Below are positions 29,751 to 38,021 of a DNA stretch of 50,111 bases, one piece after another. Source of the stretch: Anaerolinea sp. (GTDB lineage Bacteria > Chloroflexota > Anaerolineae > Aggregatilineales > UBA2796); the NCBI GenBank assembly GCA_014879835.1, contig JACSRJ010000239.1, forward strand, positions 1-50,111. Direction: 5' to 3'. The translations under genes were made by a program, and so were the position numbers. Position 1 is the first letter of the stretch; each line of letters begins with the position of its first letter. The notes beneath the pieces are model-generated. The model saw nothing but the letters and a program-made list of their open reading frames with translations. It ran no database searches and was not told the DNA's origin.

Positions 29751-29850
29751 TAATGTCGGACGGGCGACCCCATGTGGTCGCCCGGATTCCTCGTAGGGAT
29801 GCCGTTCATGGCGTCCGGCGCGGACAGGACAAGTCCGGCCCCGATGGCAG
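29751..29850. repeat. Extragenic repeat, second family, with hairpin
   Basis: Gap between convergent gltX and hemL. CGGGCGACC-CCATGT-GGTCGCCCG forms a perfect 9-bp hairpin (29761-29784) and may terminate gltX. CGTAGGGATGCCGTTCATGG followed by CGTCCGG (29793-29819) parallels CGTAGGGACGACGCCTGCGT followed by CGTCCGG at 42782-42808. This type of GTAGGG-hairpin repeat is common between genes in Chloroflexota and cyanobacteria. Confidence 0.5.
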
Positions 29851-29888
29851 AATCGCTTCTGGCAGGGAAACTTGAGGGTATCCACCGC

Positions 29889-31193
29889 TCACCCAGAAGC
29901 CAGCGTCTGAAAGACTGCGGCGGCCGCCGCAAGCAGGGACTGAACATCACTGGCGGTATGGGCTGCACTCATGAAGCCTGCCTCAAACTGACTGGGGGCA
30001 AAGTAAAACCCCTGCTCCAACATCGCATGAAAAAAGCGAGCATACCGCGCCGGATCAGCATAGGCTTTGGCACTGGCGTAATCTTTGATTTGAGCGTCGG
30101 GCGTCTTGAGGAAGTAAAACCCGAACATGGTGCCCACCTGCCCCCCTTGTGTCAAGATGCCCGCAGCATGAGCAGCATCCATTAATCCCTCCAACAGGGC
30201 GTGGGTCAATTGTTCGATGGCTTCAAAGACTCCTTCACCCCGCAGCACTCGAAGCGTGGCCAGCCCTGCGGCCATCGCCAGTGGGTTGCCGGAGAGCGTG
30301 CCCGCCTGATACATGCTGCCTGCTGGCGCGACCTGCTTCATGATCGCAGCCTTGCCCCCATAGGCCCCAACGGGCAGACCACCGCCGATCACCTTGCCCA
30401 AACAGGTCAGATCAGGGTCAAGCCCCCATAGGGACTGCGCCCCTCCAAGGGCCACCCGAAAGCCAGTCATGACCTCATCGAGGATAAACAGCGCCCCATT
30501 ATGGCGGCACAGACTTTGCAGCGCCGGCAAAAAGTCTGGTTCGGGCATCACAAAGCCCATGTTGCCTGCGACGGGTTCCACGATCACCGCTGCAATCTGA
30601 TGGGGATACTGCTCAAATAGTGCCTGCACTGCGCCTAGATCGTTGAAGGGGGCGGTGAGGCTGTGGGCTGTGGTCGAAGCAGGCACCCCCGGCGAATCGG
30701 GCAGGCCGAGGGTCGCTACCCCACTGCCCGCCTGCACCAGAAGCATATCGGCGTGTCCATGATAACAACCCTCAAACTTGATGATCTTATCACGTCCCGT
30801 ATAGGCCCGGGCAAGGCGTAGGGCGCTCATACAGGCTTCAGTGCCGCTGTTCACAAAACGGATCATCTCTAGGGAGGGAGCCATCTCGATCACCAGTGCG
30901 GCCAACTCGTTTTCAAGGCGGGTGGGTGCGCCGTAGCTGGTTCCCCGTGCGGCTGCCTCGGTGATGGCCTGCACCACCACTTCGGGGGCGTGCCCCAAAA
31001 TCAGCGGCCCCCATGAAAGTACCTGATCAAGGTAGCGGTTGCCGTCCGCATCCCAGATGTACGCGCCCTGCCCCCGTTCGATGAACCGTGGGGTTCCGCC
31101 CACCCCCCGAAAAGCCCTCACTGGGCTGTTCACTCCGCCGGGGATAAGCGTCTGGGCCTGTTGGAAAAGCGCCTCGGATTGGCTCGTTTTCAT
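29889..31193 (-). CDS. hemL: Glutamate-1-semialdehyde 2,1-aminomutase
   Basis: Converts glutamate-1-semialdehyde to 5-aminolevulinate in the C5 pathway to haem and other tetrapyrroles. PLP fold-type I enzyme: [12 protein letters not shown] at the N-terminus, the [17 protein letters not shown] cofactor loop, [21 protein letters not shown] and the Schiff-base Lys in [18 protein letters not shown] prefer the ATG at 31193 (434 aa), with AAGG 7 bases upstream; the ATG at 31199 is only 3 bases past the GNAT stop. No hemA is in the window. It is co-transcribed with the GNAT gene. Confidence 0.93.
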   Translation of the reverse strand: MKTSQSEALFQQAQTLIPGGVNSPVRAFRGVGGTPRFIERGQGAYIWDADGNRYLDQVLSWGPLILGHAPEVVVQAITEAAARGTSYGAPTRLENELAALVIEMAPSLEMIRFVNSGTEACMSALRLARAYTGRDKIIKFEGCYHGHADMLLVQAGSGVATLGLPDSPGVPASTTAHSLTAPFNDLGAVQALFEQYPHQIAAVIVEPVAGNMGFVMPEPDFLPALQSLCRHNGALFILDEVMTGFRVALGGAQSLWGLDPDLTCLGKVIGGGLPVGAYGGKAAIMKQVAPAGSMYQAGTLSGNPLAMAAGLATLRVLRGEGVFEAIEQLTHALLEGLMDAAHAAGILTQGGQVGTMFGFYFLKTPDAQIKDYASAKAYADPARYARFFHAMLEQGFYFAPSQFEAGFMSAAHTASDVQSLLAAAAAVFQTLASG

Positions 31194-31202
31194 GCCCATA
31201 CC

Positions 31203-32171
31203 TTAGAGTTCCCGCACACAGGCAGCATATTCGCGCCACACCTGATAGCCCACTTTGCCGTAAAAGTCACCCAGTGTCGTCCAGCCAATCAGCACATTGC
31301 CTGCACCACGCTCACGTAGGATTTCCGATGCCCGCGCCACCAGCGCCACCCCGATACCGCGCCCGCGTTCTGACTTTGCTACCCCCACCGCGTTGATGCC
31401 TCCTGCATCCTCTCCTAAAAGGGTACGCCAGAGGGTATCGCCCCGTTTGGGATGCGCATCGGGCGAATACATCAGCAGGGTACCCACAATACGCCCATCC
31501 GAGTCCCGGGCGATGAGCAAATCATGGTAGTCACCCACCTCTACAGGATAACTGTGTTCGGCCAACCACGCGGGAAATTCACGCGCCTCGAAGGTGAGGG
31601 CCAGTTTGGCTTCCTGAGGGCTTTGTGCCGCTTCTAGACTCAACTTTTCGGCTTTGATCCGAGCAGCGATTTCATCCGAAATCCGATAATCACGCACGCT
31701 GCGCACAAAATCATAATGGAGCGTTCCCGGCTGCCACCCCTGCGTTCGGAAAAAATCCAACGCTCCGGGGAGGTTGGTGGGGATGCCCGCAAAAAAACGA
31801 GGGGTGTGTCCCCCTAGACGGATCGCTTTGGCCCCAATGCCCCGAAAATAGTCAACCGCGCTGCCCAAGAGATCACGCCCAATACCCTTGCGCTGGGCCC
31901 ATCGGGCTACCCCCATGGCCGTGATACTCCCAGATGGATGCGGGGTGAAGTCGCTTCGGTACTGCATCTGAGTGATCAAGAATCCGGCAATGCGTCCGTT
32001 CACCCGTGCAATCAGATGCTCCCGTGCCTGACACGGCCCTTCAGCCTCGATCATGATCCGCAGTTGTTGGGCGTTGCTAAGCCATGCCCCACCAAAGGCA
32101 TCATTCCAGCAGGTGACCAATTCGGGCAGATCAGCGGCCTGATAAAAGTTAATGTGGCTCGAAAAACTCAT
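31203..32171 (-). CDS. Tandem GNAT acetyltransferase-like protein
   Basis: A protein of 322 aa with two GNAT-fold halves. The first acetyl-CoA-binding motif is VARWAQRKGIGRDLLGSAVD, the second VAKSERGRGIGVALVARASE, near the end. Double-GNAT proteins include mycothiol synthase, but the acceptor cannot be told here. The start is set at ATG 32171, with AAGGGA 8 bases upstream; the longer frame from 32216 would overlap the divergent metal-transporter promoter. It is immediately upstream of hemL (stop to start 3-9 bases). Confidence 0.8.
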   Translation of the reverse strand: MSFSSHINFYQAADLPELVTCWNDAFGGAWLSNAQQLRIMIEAEGPCQAREHLIARVNGRIAGFLITQMQYRSDFTPHPSGSITAMGVARWAQRKGIGRDLLGSAVDYFRGIGAKAIRLGGHTPRFFAGIPTNLPGALDFFRTQGWQPGTLHYDFVRSVRDYRISDEIAARIKAEKLSLEAAQSPQEAKLALTFEAREFPAWLAEHSYPVEVGDYHDLLIARDSDGRIVGTLLMYSPDAHPKRGDTLWRTLLGEDAGGINAVGVAKSERGRGIGVALVARASEILRERGAGNVLIGWTTLGDFYGKVGYQVWREYAACVREL

Positions 32172-32196
32172 AAAAAATGTCCCTTGTTGCTTTTTG

Positions 32197-32202
32197 ACTA
32201 TA
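32197..32202 (-). promoter_or_regulatory. Candidate -10 box of the GNAT-hemL operon
   Basis: TATAGT on the minus strand, 26 bases before the ATG at 32171. No good -35 is seen at 17 bases. It lies back-to-back with the metal-transporter promoter (-35 at 32210), so the two polymerases would compete. Confidence 0.35.
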
Positions 32203-32209
32203 ACCTGTC

Positions 32210-32238
32210 TTGACATTTTGCCCGAAGTTTTGTATAGT
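32210..32238 (+). promoter_or_regulatory. Strong sigma-A promoter of the metal-uptake operon
   Basis: TTGACA (32210-32215), exactly 17 bases, TATAGT (32233-32238): eleven of twelve consensus bases. Transcription should start near 32244-32246. It is the best promoter in the window. Confidence 0.8.
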
Positions 32239-32248
32239 CTCTCTCAGT

Positions 32249-32268
32249 ATTTTAGGCTAACCTAAAAT
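32249..32268 (+). promoter_or_regulatory. DtxR/IdeR-like metal-repressor operator
   Basis: ATTTTAGG-CTAA-CCTAAAAT: perfect 8-base outer arms around CTAA. Aligned to the known 19-base DtxR/IdeR consensus (TTAGGTTAGSCTAACCTAA), the segment 32247-32265 agrees at 16 positions. It lies directly after the predicted transcription start and before the ribosome-binding site GGAGAGG (32273-32279), where a bound repressor would block initiation. The match was made by eye; the regulator itself is not a separate gene in this window. Confidence 0.7.
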
Positions 32269-32282
32269 TCATGGAGAGGTAG

Positions 32283-33284
32283 ATGAAATTCAAGACCATT
32301 GCCGTTTGTATCGCACTCTTGATGGCCACCCTAAACTTTCTGGCCGAAGGGCCAGTTTCCGCACAGGCAGAGAAGATCAATGTGGTTGCGACCACCACAC
32401 AAGCGGCCGACGCGGTGCGTATCATCGCGGGTGATAAGGTCAACCTGACTGGATTAATGGGGGCAGGTGTTGACCCACACCTGTACAAACCCACTGAAGC
32501 CGATATTCGAGCCATGAACGAAGCGGATCTGGTGATCTACAGTGGGCTGCACCTCGAAGGACAGTTTGATAAGGTTTTTGAAGCCCTTGGGGAGCGCTCA
32601 ATCCGTACTTACCCGCTCTCCGATCCGGTGAAAAATGCAGGGTATGTGATCGAGACTCTAGATGCCAAAGGCGCAAGCGCCCATGATCCCCACTTCTGGT
32701 TTGATCCCCGTAATTGGGCCATGGCCGTAGAAGGGGTCGCAGAAGTGCTGGCCGAAACAGACCCCACCAACGGCGATCTGTACCGCGCCAATGCCAAGGC
32801 ATACAGCGCCGATTTGGATTTGCTTTATCAATGGAGCCTTGAAGCCATGAGCGGCGTCCCAGAGGACAAACGCATCTTGATCACCTCCCATGACGCTTTT
32901 CAGTACTTCGCGGCCGCTTTTGGCTGGAAGGTTGTTGCTGTGCAGGGTATCAGCACCGCTGCCGAAGCCAGCGTCTCAGACATCCAGAAGGTCGCTAAAG
33001 CGATCATGGACAGCGGTATCCCCGTGATCTTTGTTGAGTCCAGTGTGCCCCACCGCACCATTGAAGCCGTGATCGAATCGGCGCGAGCACAGGGAGGTAA
33101 GGTGCGCACGGGCATCCGCGATCTGTACTCGGATGCGATGGACGCGCCCGATAAATACGGTGGGACTTATATCGGCATGTTTACCCACAATGTGGCCACC
33201 ATTGTCCGTTCCTTTGAGGTTGAACTGCCCGTTTACCCAGAAACCCTAGCGCCCAAACCAGCAGCAGAACTGATCGCGCAGTAG
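32283..33284 (+). CDS. Metal-binding protein of a Tro/Mnt/Znu-type ABC importer
   Basis: Extracytoplasmic cluster A-I binding protein of 333 aa capturing Mn, Zn or Fe. The signal peptide (about 1-28) has no lipobox cysteine at the cleavage point. Predicted metal ligands are His66 (DPHLYKP), His137 (DPHFWFD), His203 (TSHDAFQYF) and Asp284 (LYSDAM). This three-His-one-Asp set is that of Treponema TroA, unlike the Glu-containing MntC/PsaA set. No His-rich loop typical of ZnuA is present. It is first in the operon, just behind a DtxR-like operator, with GGAGAGG upstream. The name by substrate remains open. Confidence 0.9.
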   Translation: MKFKTIAVCIALLMATLNFLAEGPVSAQAEKINVVATTTQAADAVRIIAGDKVNLTGLMGAGVDPHLYKPTEADIRAMNEADLVIYSGLHLEGQFDKVFEALGERSIRTYPLSDPVKNAGYVIETLDAKGASAHDPHFWFDPRNWAMAVEGVAEVLAETDPTNGDLYRANAKAYSADLDLLYQWSLEAMSGVPEDKRILITSHDAFQYFAAAFGWKVVAVQGISTAAEASVSDIQKVAKAIMDSGIPVIFVESSVPHRTIEAVIESARAQGGKVRTGIRDLYSDAMDAPDKYGGTYIGMFTHNVATIVRSFEVELPVYPETLAPKPAAELIAQ

Positions 33285-33289
33285 CAAAA

Positions 33290-34096
33290 GTGAGGATGAC
33301 CCCAACCATGACCCCAACAATCTCTGAAAATCTGGCCCATGCAGCCTTAGAGATCAACGATCTGACTGTCGCGTATATTCAGCAGGGCAGCCAAAAACCC
33401 GCCCTTTGGGATGTTGATCTGCGGGTACCTGAAGGGGTGTTGATGGGCATCGTGGGCCCAAACGGCGCAGGCAAAAGCACCTTGATCAAAGCCTCGCTGG
33501 AACTGCTGCCCCGGGCTGCGGGTGACGTGCGCTTTTTTGGGCGCAGTTATCACCAAGCGCGGCGGCAGGTGGGGTATGTGCCGCAGCGGGGCAGCGTTGA
33601 TTGGGACTTCCCAACCACGGTACTGGATGTGGTTATGATGGGGCTGTATGGGCGCATGGGATGGGTGCGCCGTCCGGGGAAGCCAGACCGGGCACGGGCC
33701 TTTCAGGCGCTGGAACAGGTCGGGCTGGCGGACTACGCCGACCGTCAGATCAGCCGCCTTTCGGGGGGCCAGCAGCAGCGCACCTTCCTCGCCCGTGCGC
33801 TGGTACAGGATGCCCAATTGTACTTCATGGATGAACCCTTCGCGGCGGTGGATGCGGTGACCGAACGGGCCATCGTGGAGCTGCTGCGGCAGCTTCGCCA
33901 GCAGGGCAAAACCGTGATCGTGGTGCATCACGATCTGAGCACCGTCAGTGAATACTTTGATCAGGTGACCCTGCTCAACCGCGAGATTGTGGCTAGTGGC
34001 CCGGTGAATCAGGTCTTTACCGACCAAAACTTGCAAAAAGCCTACGGTGGACGGCTCAACTTCAACGTTGGGGTAGGGCAGGTAGGTGCGGCATGA
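33290..34096 (+). CDS. Metal ABC importer ATPase
   Basis: Cytoplasmic ATPase energising the metal importer. Walker A GPNGAGKS (residues 56-63), signature LSGGQ (157-161), Walker B LYFMDE (177-182) and the VVHHDLS H-loop are intact. It belongs to the MntB/TroB/ZnuC type. The start is uncertain: GTG 33290, ATG 33296 and ATG 33308 are all in frame. The first codons contain a 12-base tandem repeat (ATGACCCCAACC, ATGACCCCAACA). It begins 5 bases after the binding-protein stop and overlaps the next permease gene by 4 bases (ATGA). Confidence 0.92.
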   Translation: MRMTPTMTPTISENLAHAALEINDLTVAYIQQGSQKPALWDVDLRVPEGVLMGIVGPNGAGKSTLIKASLELLPRAAGDVRFFGRSYHQARRQVGYVPQRGSVDWDFPTTVLDVVMMGLYGRMGWVRRPGKPDRARAFQALEQVGLADYADRQISRLSGGQQQRTFLARALVQDAQLYFMDEPFAAVDAVTERAIVELLRQLRQQGKTVIVVHHDLSTVSEYFDQVTLLNREIVASGPVNQVFTDQNLQKAYGGRLNFNVGVGQVGAA

Positions 34097-34959
34097 ATCT
34101 TGACTACACCCTTGTGATGGTTGCCCTTGGTGGGGCCCTTTTAGGCGCGCTGAGTGGTTTTTTGGGTACGTTTGCAGTGCTTCGAGGGCAGAGTCTGATG
34201 GGGGATACCCTTTCCCATGCAGCCCTTCCGGGGATTGCGGTGGCTTTTCTGCTGGCAGGGCGCGATCCTTTGATCCTGCTTTTAGGGGCAGGGATTGCGG
34301 CATGGATAGGGGCGCAGATGGTACGGGCGATCACCACCACCACCCGAATCAAGGAAGATGCGGCCATGGGCATTGTGCTGGCATCGTTTTTTGCGCTAGG
34401 GATCGCGCTTTTGTCGTACATTCAAAAGCGCGGTGATGCCAGTCAGGCGGGCTTGGATAAGTTCATCTTTGGTCAGGCAGCCGCGATGACCGTCAATGAC
34501 GTTCTGTTGATCGGGATAGTCGGTGCAGCCATCACCTTGATCGTGTTGATGTTTTGGAAGGAACTGAAGCTGATCACCTTTGATCCGGCGTTTGCGGCTG
34601 CCAACGGTTATCCGGTGCGCTGGCTTGATCTGCTGCTGGCAACCTTGATCGCAGTGGGGATCGTCCTCGGGTTGCAGCTTGCCGGGGTGATTCTGATGGT
34701 GGGTTTGTTGATTGCGCCCGCCGTTGCGGCTCGTCAGTGGGTCAATACCTTGGGCAAGATGATCACCCTTTCGTCTCTGTTGGGCATGGTCGCCGGCATG
34801 GTGGGCGCTGTTCTGAGCGGCGCGGATCGGGGTTTGCCCACAGGGCCTCTGATCATCGTGGCAGCCTCGATCTTGGTGCTGATCTCGATCTTTTTTGCGC
34901 CGGGGCGCGGGGTGATTTACGGCTGGTGGTTGAGGAGAAAACAGCATGGCCTTTCTTGA
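34093..34959 (+). CDS. Metal ABC importer permease 1
   Basis: Integral membrane protein of 288 aa of the ABC-3 (ZnuB/MntB/TroC) family, with about eight to nine helices. Family marks: GDTLSHAALPGIAVAF (the membrane metal-path His motif) and KELKLITFDPAFAAANG (cytoplasmic ATPase contact). It has the standard length with no insertion, so it serves as an internal reference for the unusual second permease. It overlaps the ATPase gene by 4 and the second permease by 14 bases. Confidence 0.92.
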   Translation: MNLDYTLVMVALGGALLGALSGFLGTFAVLRGQSLMGDTLSHAALPGIAVAFLLAGRDPLILLLGAGIAAWIGAQMVRAITTTTRIKEDAAMGIVLASFFALGIALLSYIQKRGDASQAGLDKFIFGQAAAMTVNDVLLIGIVGAAITLIVLMFWKELKLITFDPAFAAANGYPVRWLDLLLATLIAVGIVLGLQLAGVILMVGLLIAPAVAARQWVNTLGKMITLSSLLGMVAGMVGAVLSGADRGLPTGPLIIVAASILVLISIFFAPGRGVIYGWWLRRKQHGLS

Positions 34960-36412
34960 ACGTTTGGTGATCGATCTGCTGCTGCGCTTCTGGAGTGTTG
35001 AGCAGTTGAATGCAGCTTTGAGTGATCCCCGCACCGTCGCTTTGATTGTGGGTGGCTTGGTCGCCGTGGCTACAGCCCTTCCGGGGGTGATCCTGCTGCT
35101 GCGCAAGTCGGCCCTGACCGCAGACGCGATCAGCCACAGTGTTTTGTTTGGGATTGTGGTCGCCTTTTTGGTGATGCTGGCTTTGGGGGCTGATCCTGAT
35201 CTATCCTCCCCATGGTTGATCGTGGGGGCGGCAGCGGCCGGGGTGATCACCGTCGTCCTGACCGAAGCCATTCAGCGATCCGGGTTGGTGAAGGCGGACG
35301 CGGCACTGGGGCTGGTGTTTCCCTTCCTCTTTGCGGCAGCGGTGATCATGGTGACCCGCTACATCCCCAATGTGCATCTGGATGCCGATGCAGTTATGGT
35401 CGGTGAGATCGGCGCGGCGTGGGCAAATACCAACAGCTACTGCCTCGACCACTGCGATGAGGTGATCATCACCCCGGAACACCCCAAAGCGGAAGTGGGG
35501 CGGCGCTGTCTCAACTGCACCCCCGGCGGCATCACCCCCCGCGATCCTCGGGCCCAGTTTGAGGCGTTATGTGCTAACTGTGGTACCTATTCAGCAGCGG
35601 AAGCATGGCGGCTGCGGTTGATCGATGCCCCCCCAGCGTTGATCTTTTTTCCCCGTGCAATCATCACGGTGGGTTTGGCGGCCCTGATCAATGTGCTTTT
35701 TGTGATCTTGTTGTACAAAGAGCTGAAACTCAGCACCTTTGACCCTGCATTGGCCCGTTCCTTTGGCTTTCGCCCCGGTCTGATCAGTCTGGCCCTGATG
35801 GCGTTGGTAAGCCTGACCGCAGTCGCCGCTTTTGACGCGGTGGGCGCGGTGCTGGTAGTGGCGTTTTTCATCATCCCCGCTGGCACGGCCTACCTGCTTA
35901 CGGATCGACTGTGGCGCATGTACCTGATCGCGGCGGTGGTGGGCATTGTGGCGGTGATCGGCGGTTACGATCTGGCCCGGGGTTACCTGATGGGCTTTGA
36001 GATCAACCGCCTGCTAGAAATGTTAGACAAACTCATCGGCTTAGGTGGTTACACCGAGTGGAACGTCTCGATCTCGGCCTCGATGGTGGTCTTTATGTTC
36101 CTGATCTTTTTGCTGGTGTGGGTGGCTTCACCCCGCTATGGGCTGATCTCGCTGATGATCCGCCGGCGCTGGCAGCAGCTCAACTTTGGGACTCAATTGA
36201 TGCTTGGCCATGTGTATAATCATCGAGAGTCGCCCAATGCACCGGTTGAATGCGCGCCCGAAACCCTGCACGAGCATCTAAACTGGTCGCAGCGCAAAAC
36301 CAGCCGCCTGATGGCGCTGGCAAGGACCCAAAACTGGCTGCGTATCGAAGACGGCTTGATCACCCTCACCGATCAGGGCGAAGCGCGGGTGCGGGCTTTC
36401 AGGGAAGGATAA
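34946..36412 (+). CDS. Metal ABC importer permease 2 with six-Cys insertion and C-terminal winged helix
   Basis: A 488-aa protein, about 200 residues longer than its partner permease. The ABC-3 permease core includes ADAISHSVLFGIVVAF (59-74) and KELKLSTFDPALARSFG (258-274). Between membrane segments of about 117-140 and 237-258 lies an extra region of about 70 residues with C166xxxC170, C188xxC191 and C209xxC212; the last two pairs have zinc-ribbon spacing (CxxC-17-CxxC). Positive-inside reasoning puts this loop outside the membrane. After the last helix (about 373-395) comes a basic stretch and a winged-helix domain (about 413-488: LHEHLNWSQRKTSRLMALA, then LITLTDQGEARV) like the DNA-binding half of DtxR/MntR. 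Fusions of such helices to permeases are known; the Cys insertion I do not recognise. Confidence 0.85.
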   Translation: MAFLERLVIDLLLRFWSVEQLNAALSDPRTVALIVGGLVAVATALPGVILLLRKSALTADAISHSVLFGIVVAFLVMLALGADPDLSSPWLIVGAAAAGVITVVLTEAIQRSGLVKADAALGLVFPFLFAAAVIMVTRYIPNVHLDADAVMVGEIGAAWANTNSYCLDHCDEVIITPEHPKAEVGRRCLNCTPGGITPRDPRAQFEALCANCGTYSAAEAWRLRLIDAPPALIFFPRAIITVGLAALINVLFVILLYKELKLSTFDPALARSFGFRPGLISLALMALVSLTAVAAFDAVGAVLVVAFFIIPAGTAYLLTDRLWRMYLIAAVVGIVAVIGGYDLARGYLMGFEINRLLEMLDKLIGLGGYTEWNVSISASMVVFMFLIFLLVWVASPRYGLISLMIRRRWQQLNFGTQLMLGHVYNHRESPNAPVECAPETLHEHLNWSQRKTSRLMALARTQNWLRIEDGLITLTDQGEARVRAFREG

Positions 36413-36420
36413 GACTGGCA

Positions 36421-36981
36421 GTGGACTCGCAGCGCCTGATTCGGATCAGCAAATACCTGAGCAAACACCTTCGCCATACCCCCCACAAGTTAGGTTTAAC
36501 CCTCGCGCCGGGGGGATGGGTTGAGGTGGCCGCGCTTTTGAGCGCTTGTCGCCACCATCAATTTCCAATCACCCCGGCGGAGTTGGATGAAGTGGTGGCC
36601 CAAAACGACAAACAACGCTTCTCATTTGATCCCAGCCGCACCCGTATCCGGGCCAATCAGGGGCACAGTGTTGATGTTGATCTGCAACTCACGTCCCTTG
36701 AGCCACCGCCAACCCTGTATCATGGCACTGGCCACAAGTCGGTGGAGTCCATCCTTGAGCAGGGACTCTCGCGCATGAATCGCCAGCATGTACACCTCTC
36801 CGCCGACGTTGAGACTGCGCTCAAGGTTGGGGCGCGACACGGCAAGCCTGTGATTCTTGAGGTCAATACGGGGCAGATGCATCGTGATGGTCACCTCTTT
36901 TTCCGTTCTGACAATGGGGTATGGCTGGTTGATCAGGTCCCGCCTGTTTACCTGAAAGTGTTGGAGCGCGATCCGGGGTGA
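36421..36981 (+). CDS. kptA: RNA 2'-phosphotransferase (Tpt1/KptA)
   Basis: NAD-dependent enzyme that removes an internal 2'-phosphate from RNA, making ADP-ribose 1'',2''-cyclic phosphate. It has 186 aa and shows the family almost in full: ISKYLSKHLRH, GGWVEVAALL, IRANQGHSV, LYHGTG, RQHVHLS, and DNGVWLVDQVPPVYL at the end. The start is GTG 36421, 8 bases after the permease stop, with AAGGA about 10 bases upstream; the longer frame from 36250 overlaps the permease gene. Bacteria lack the yeast-type tRNA splicing pathway, so its physiological role is unknown; it may act on damaged or Hpt-type modified RNA. Confidence 0.93.
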   Translation: MDSQRLIRISKYLSKHLRHTPHKLGLTLAPGGWVEVAALLSACRHHQFPITPAELDEVVAQNDKQRFSFDPSRTRIRANQGHSVDVDLQLTSLEPPPTLYHGTGHKSVESILEQGLSRMNRQHVHLSADVETALKVGARHGKPVILEVNTGQMHRDGHLFFRSDNGVWLVDQVPPVYLKVLERDPG

Positions 36982-37058
36982 GTGCCTCAGTTTGATCACT
37001 TCAAGCGTTATCCCGAAGGTTTGACCTGCTATTTTCAGGTTTACCCCCATCTCCCTAT

Positions 37059-37120
37059 CCCCCTTCGCCCGCGTGCGGGAGAAGGGGGAATCGAGACTTC
37101 GAGAGGTAGACCCCTCAAAC
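37059..37120. repeat. Extragenic palindromic repeat, copy E
   Basis: CCCCCTTC-g-CCCGC-gt-GCGGG-a-GAAGGGGG (37059-37088), then AATCGAGACTTCGAGAGG and ACCCCTCAA, the same order of parts as copies A and C. It occupies the 281-base gap between kptA and the next ABC operon, and may terminate the metal operon. I see no gene in the rest of the gap. Confidence 0.6.
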
Positions 37121-37262
37121 GTCCCACTAACAGCTCAATTTTTCAGGGAAAATGCTGTGCCCCGTTTGTTGACCCTGCTTGGCAGATCGAGCCTCACGTT
37201 TGTACAATTCATTTCACAGACCTAAATGGTCTCAACCACATCGACTCCAATTGAGGCTCATC

Positions 37263-38021
37263 ATGACTTTGACACCTGCTGGGATGCCCCCCAGAGCCGC
37301 CTCGGATCGCCCTGAAACCGTCGTTCGGCTGCACAATCTGAGCAAAATTTATCAAGAAGCGGGCGTTGACCGCACCATCCTGCACGCCCTTAACACGGAG
37401 ATCACGGAAGGGGATTTTGTGGTGCTGCTGGGCAAAAGCGGCAGCGGCAAAAGCACCCTGCTCAACCTGATCGGGGGCATTGATGTGCCCAGCGGTGGTG
37501 AGGTCTGGGTGCGGGGCATCAACCTGACCCGCCTCAGTGAGCGCGAACTCACCCTCTTTCGGCGTGATCACATCGGCTTTGTGTTCCAGTTTTTTAACTT
37601 GATCCCTACCCTCACGGCCCTCGAAAACGTGAGCCTGCCTTATGAACTGCGGGGGAGCAAAGGTCAAAAAGAAGGACAGAAGCGCGCTCAGAAGCTCCTC
37701 GAAAAGGTGGGGCTGGCCGGGCGGGCCCACACCTACCCGGATCGGCTTTCTGGGGGCGAACAGCAGCGGGTGGCGATTGCCCGGGCCCTTGTGCATGAGC
37801 CGTTCCTGATCCTTGCTGATGAACCCACCGGGAACCTTGATGAGGAGACCGGCAGCAGCGTATTGGAACTGCTTCTGTCCTTGACCCGCGATCTGGGGCG
37901 CACCCTGATCATGGCCACCCACAACCCGGAGGTGGTGCCCCTTGCTGATGTGGTTTATCACATCCACGAAGGCAAATTGGTGAGTGAAACCCAAGCCGAA
38001 GCGAAGGCTCAGCCACGATGA
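37263..38021 (+). CDS. ABC transporter ATPase, LolD/MacB type
   Basis: ATPase of 252 aa from the ATG at 37263 (GAGG about 8 bases upstream; an upstream extension to 37179 has no homology). Walker A GKSGSGKS (57-64), signature LSGGE (162-166), Walker B LILADE (182-187). The phrases [18 protein letters not shown] and ADEPTGNLD are typical of the LolD/MacB/FtsE group. This group works with FtsX-like permeases in mechanotransmission or export, not in uptake. It overlaps the permease gene by 4 bases. Confidence 0.92.
   Translation: MTLTPAGMPPRAASDRPETVVRLHNLSKIYQEAGVDRTILHALNTEITEGDFVVLLGKSGSGKSTLLNLIGGIDVPSGGEVWVRGINLTRLSERELTLFRRDHIGFVFQFFNLIPTLTALENVSLPYELRGSKGQKEGQKRAQKLLEKVGLAGRAHTYPDRLSGGEQQRVAIARALVHEPFLILADEPTGNLDEETGSSVLELLLSLTRDLGRTLIMATHNPEVVPLADVVYHIHEGKLVSETQAEAKAQPR

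Noticed and set aside
33347-34303. 318-codon frame opposite the metal transporter ATPase
   Set aside because: Shadow of the ATPase and permease genes; no domain features.
36250-36420. N-terminal extension of KptA into the permease gene
   Set aside because: The extension overlaps the winged-helix tail of the permease and has no homology; the GTG at 36421 fits the family N-terminus and has a ribosome-binding site.
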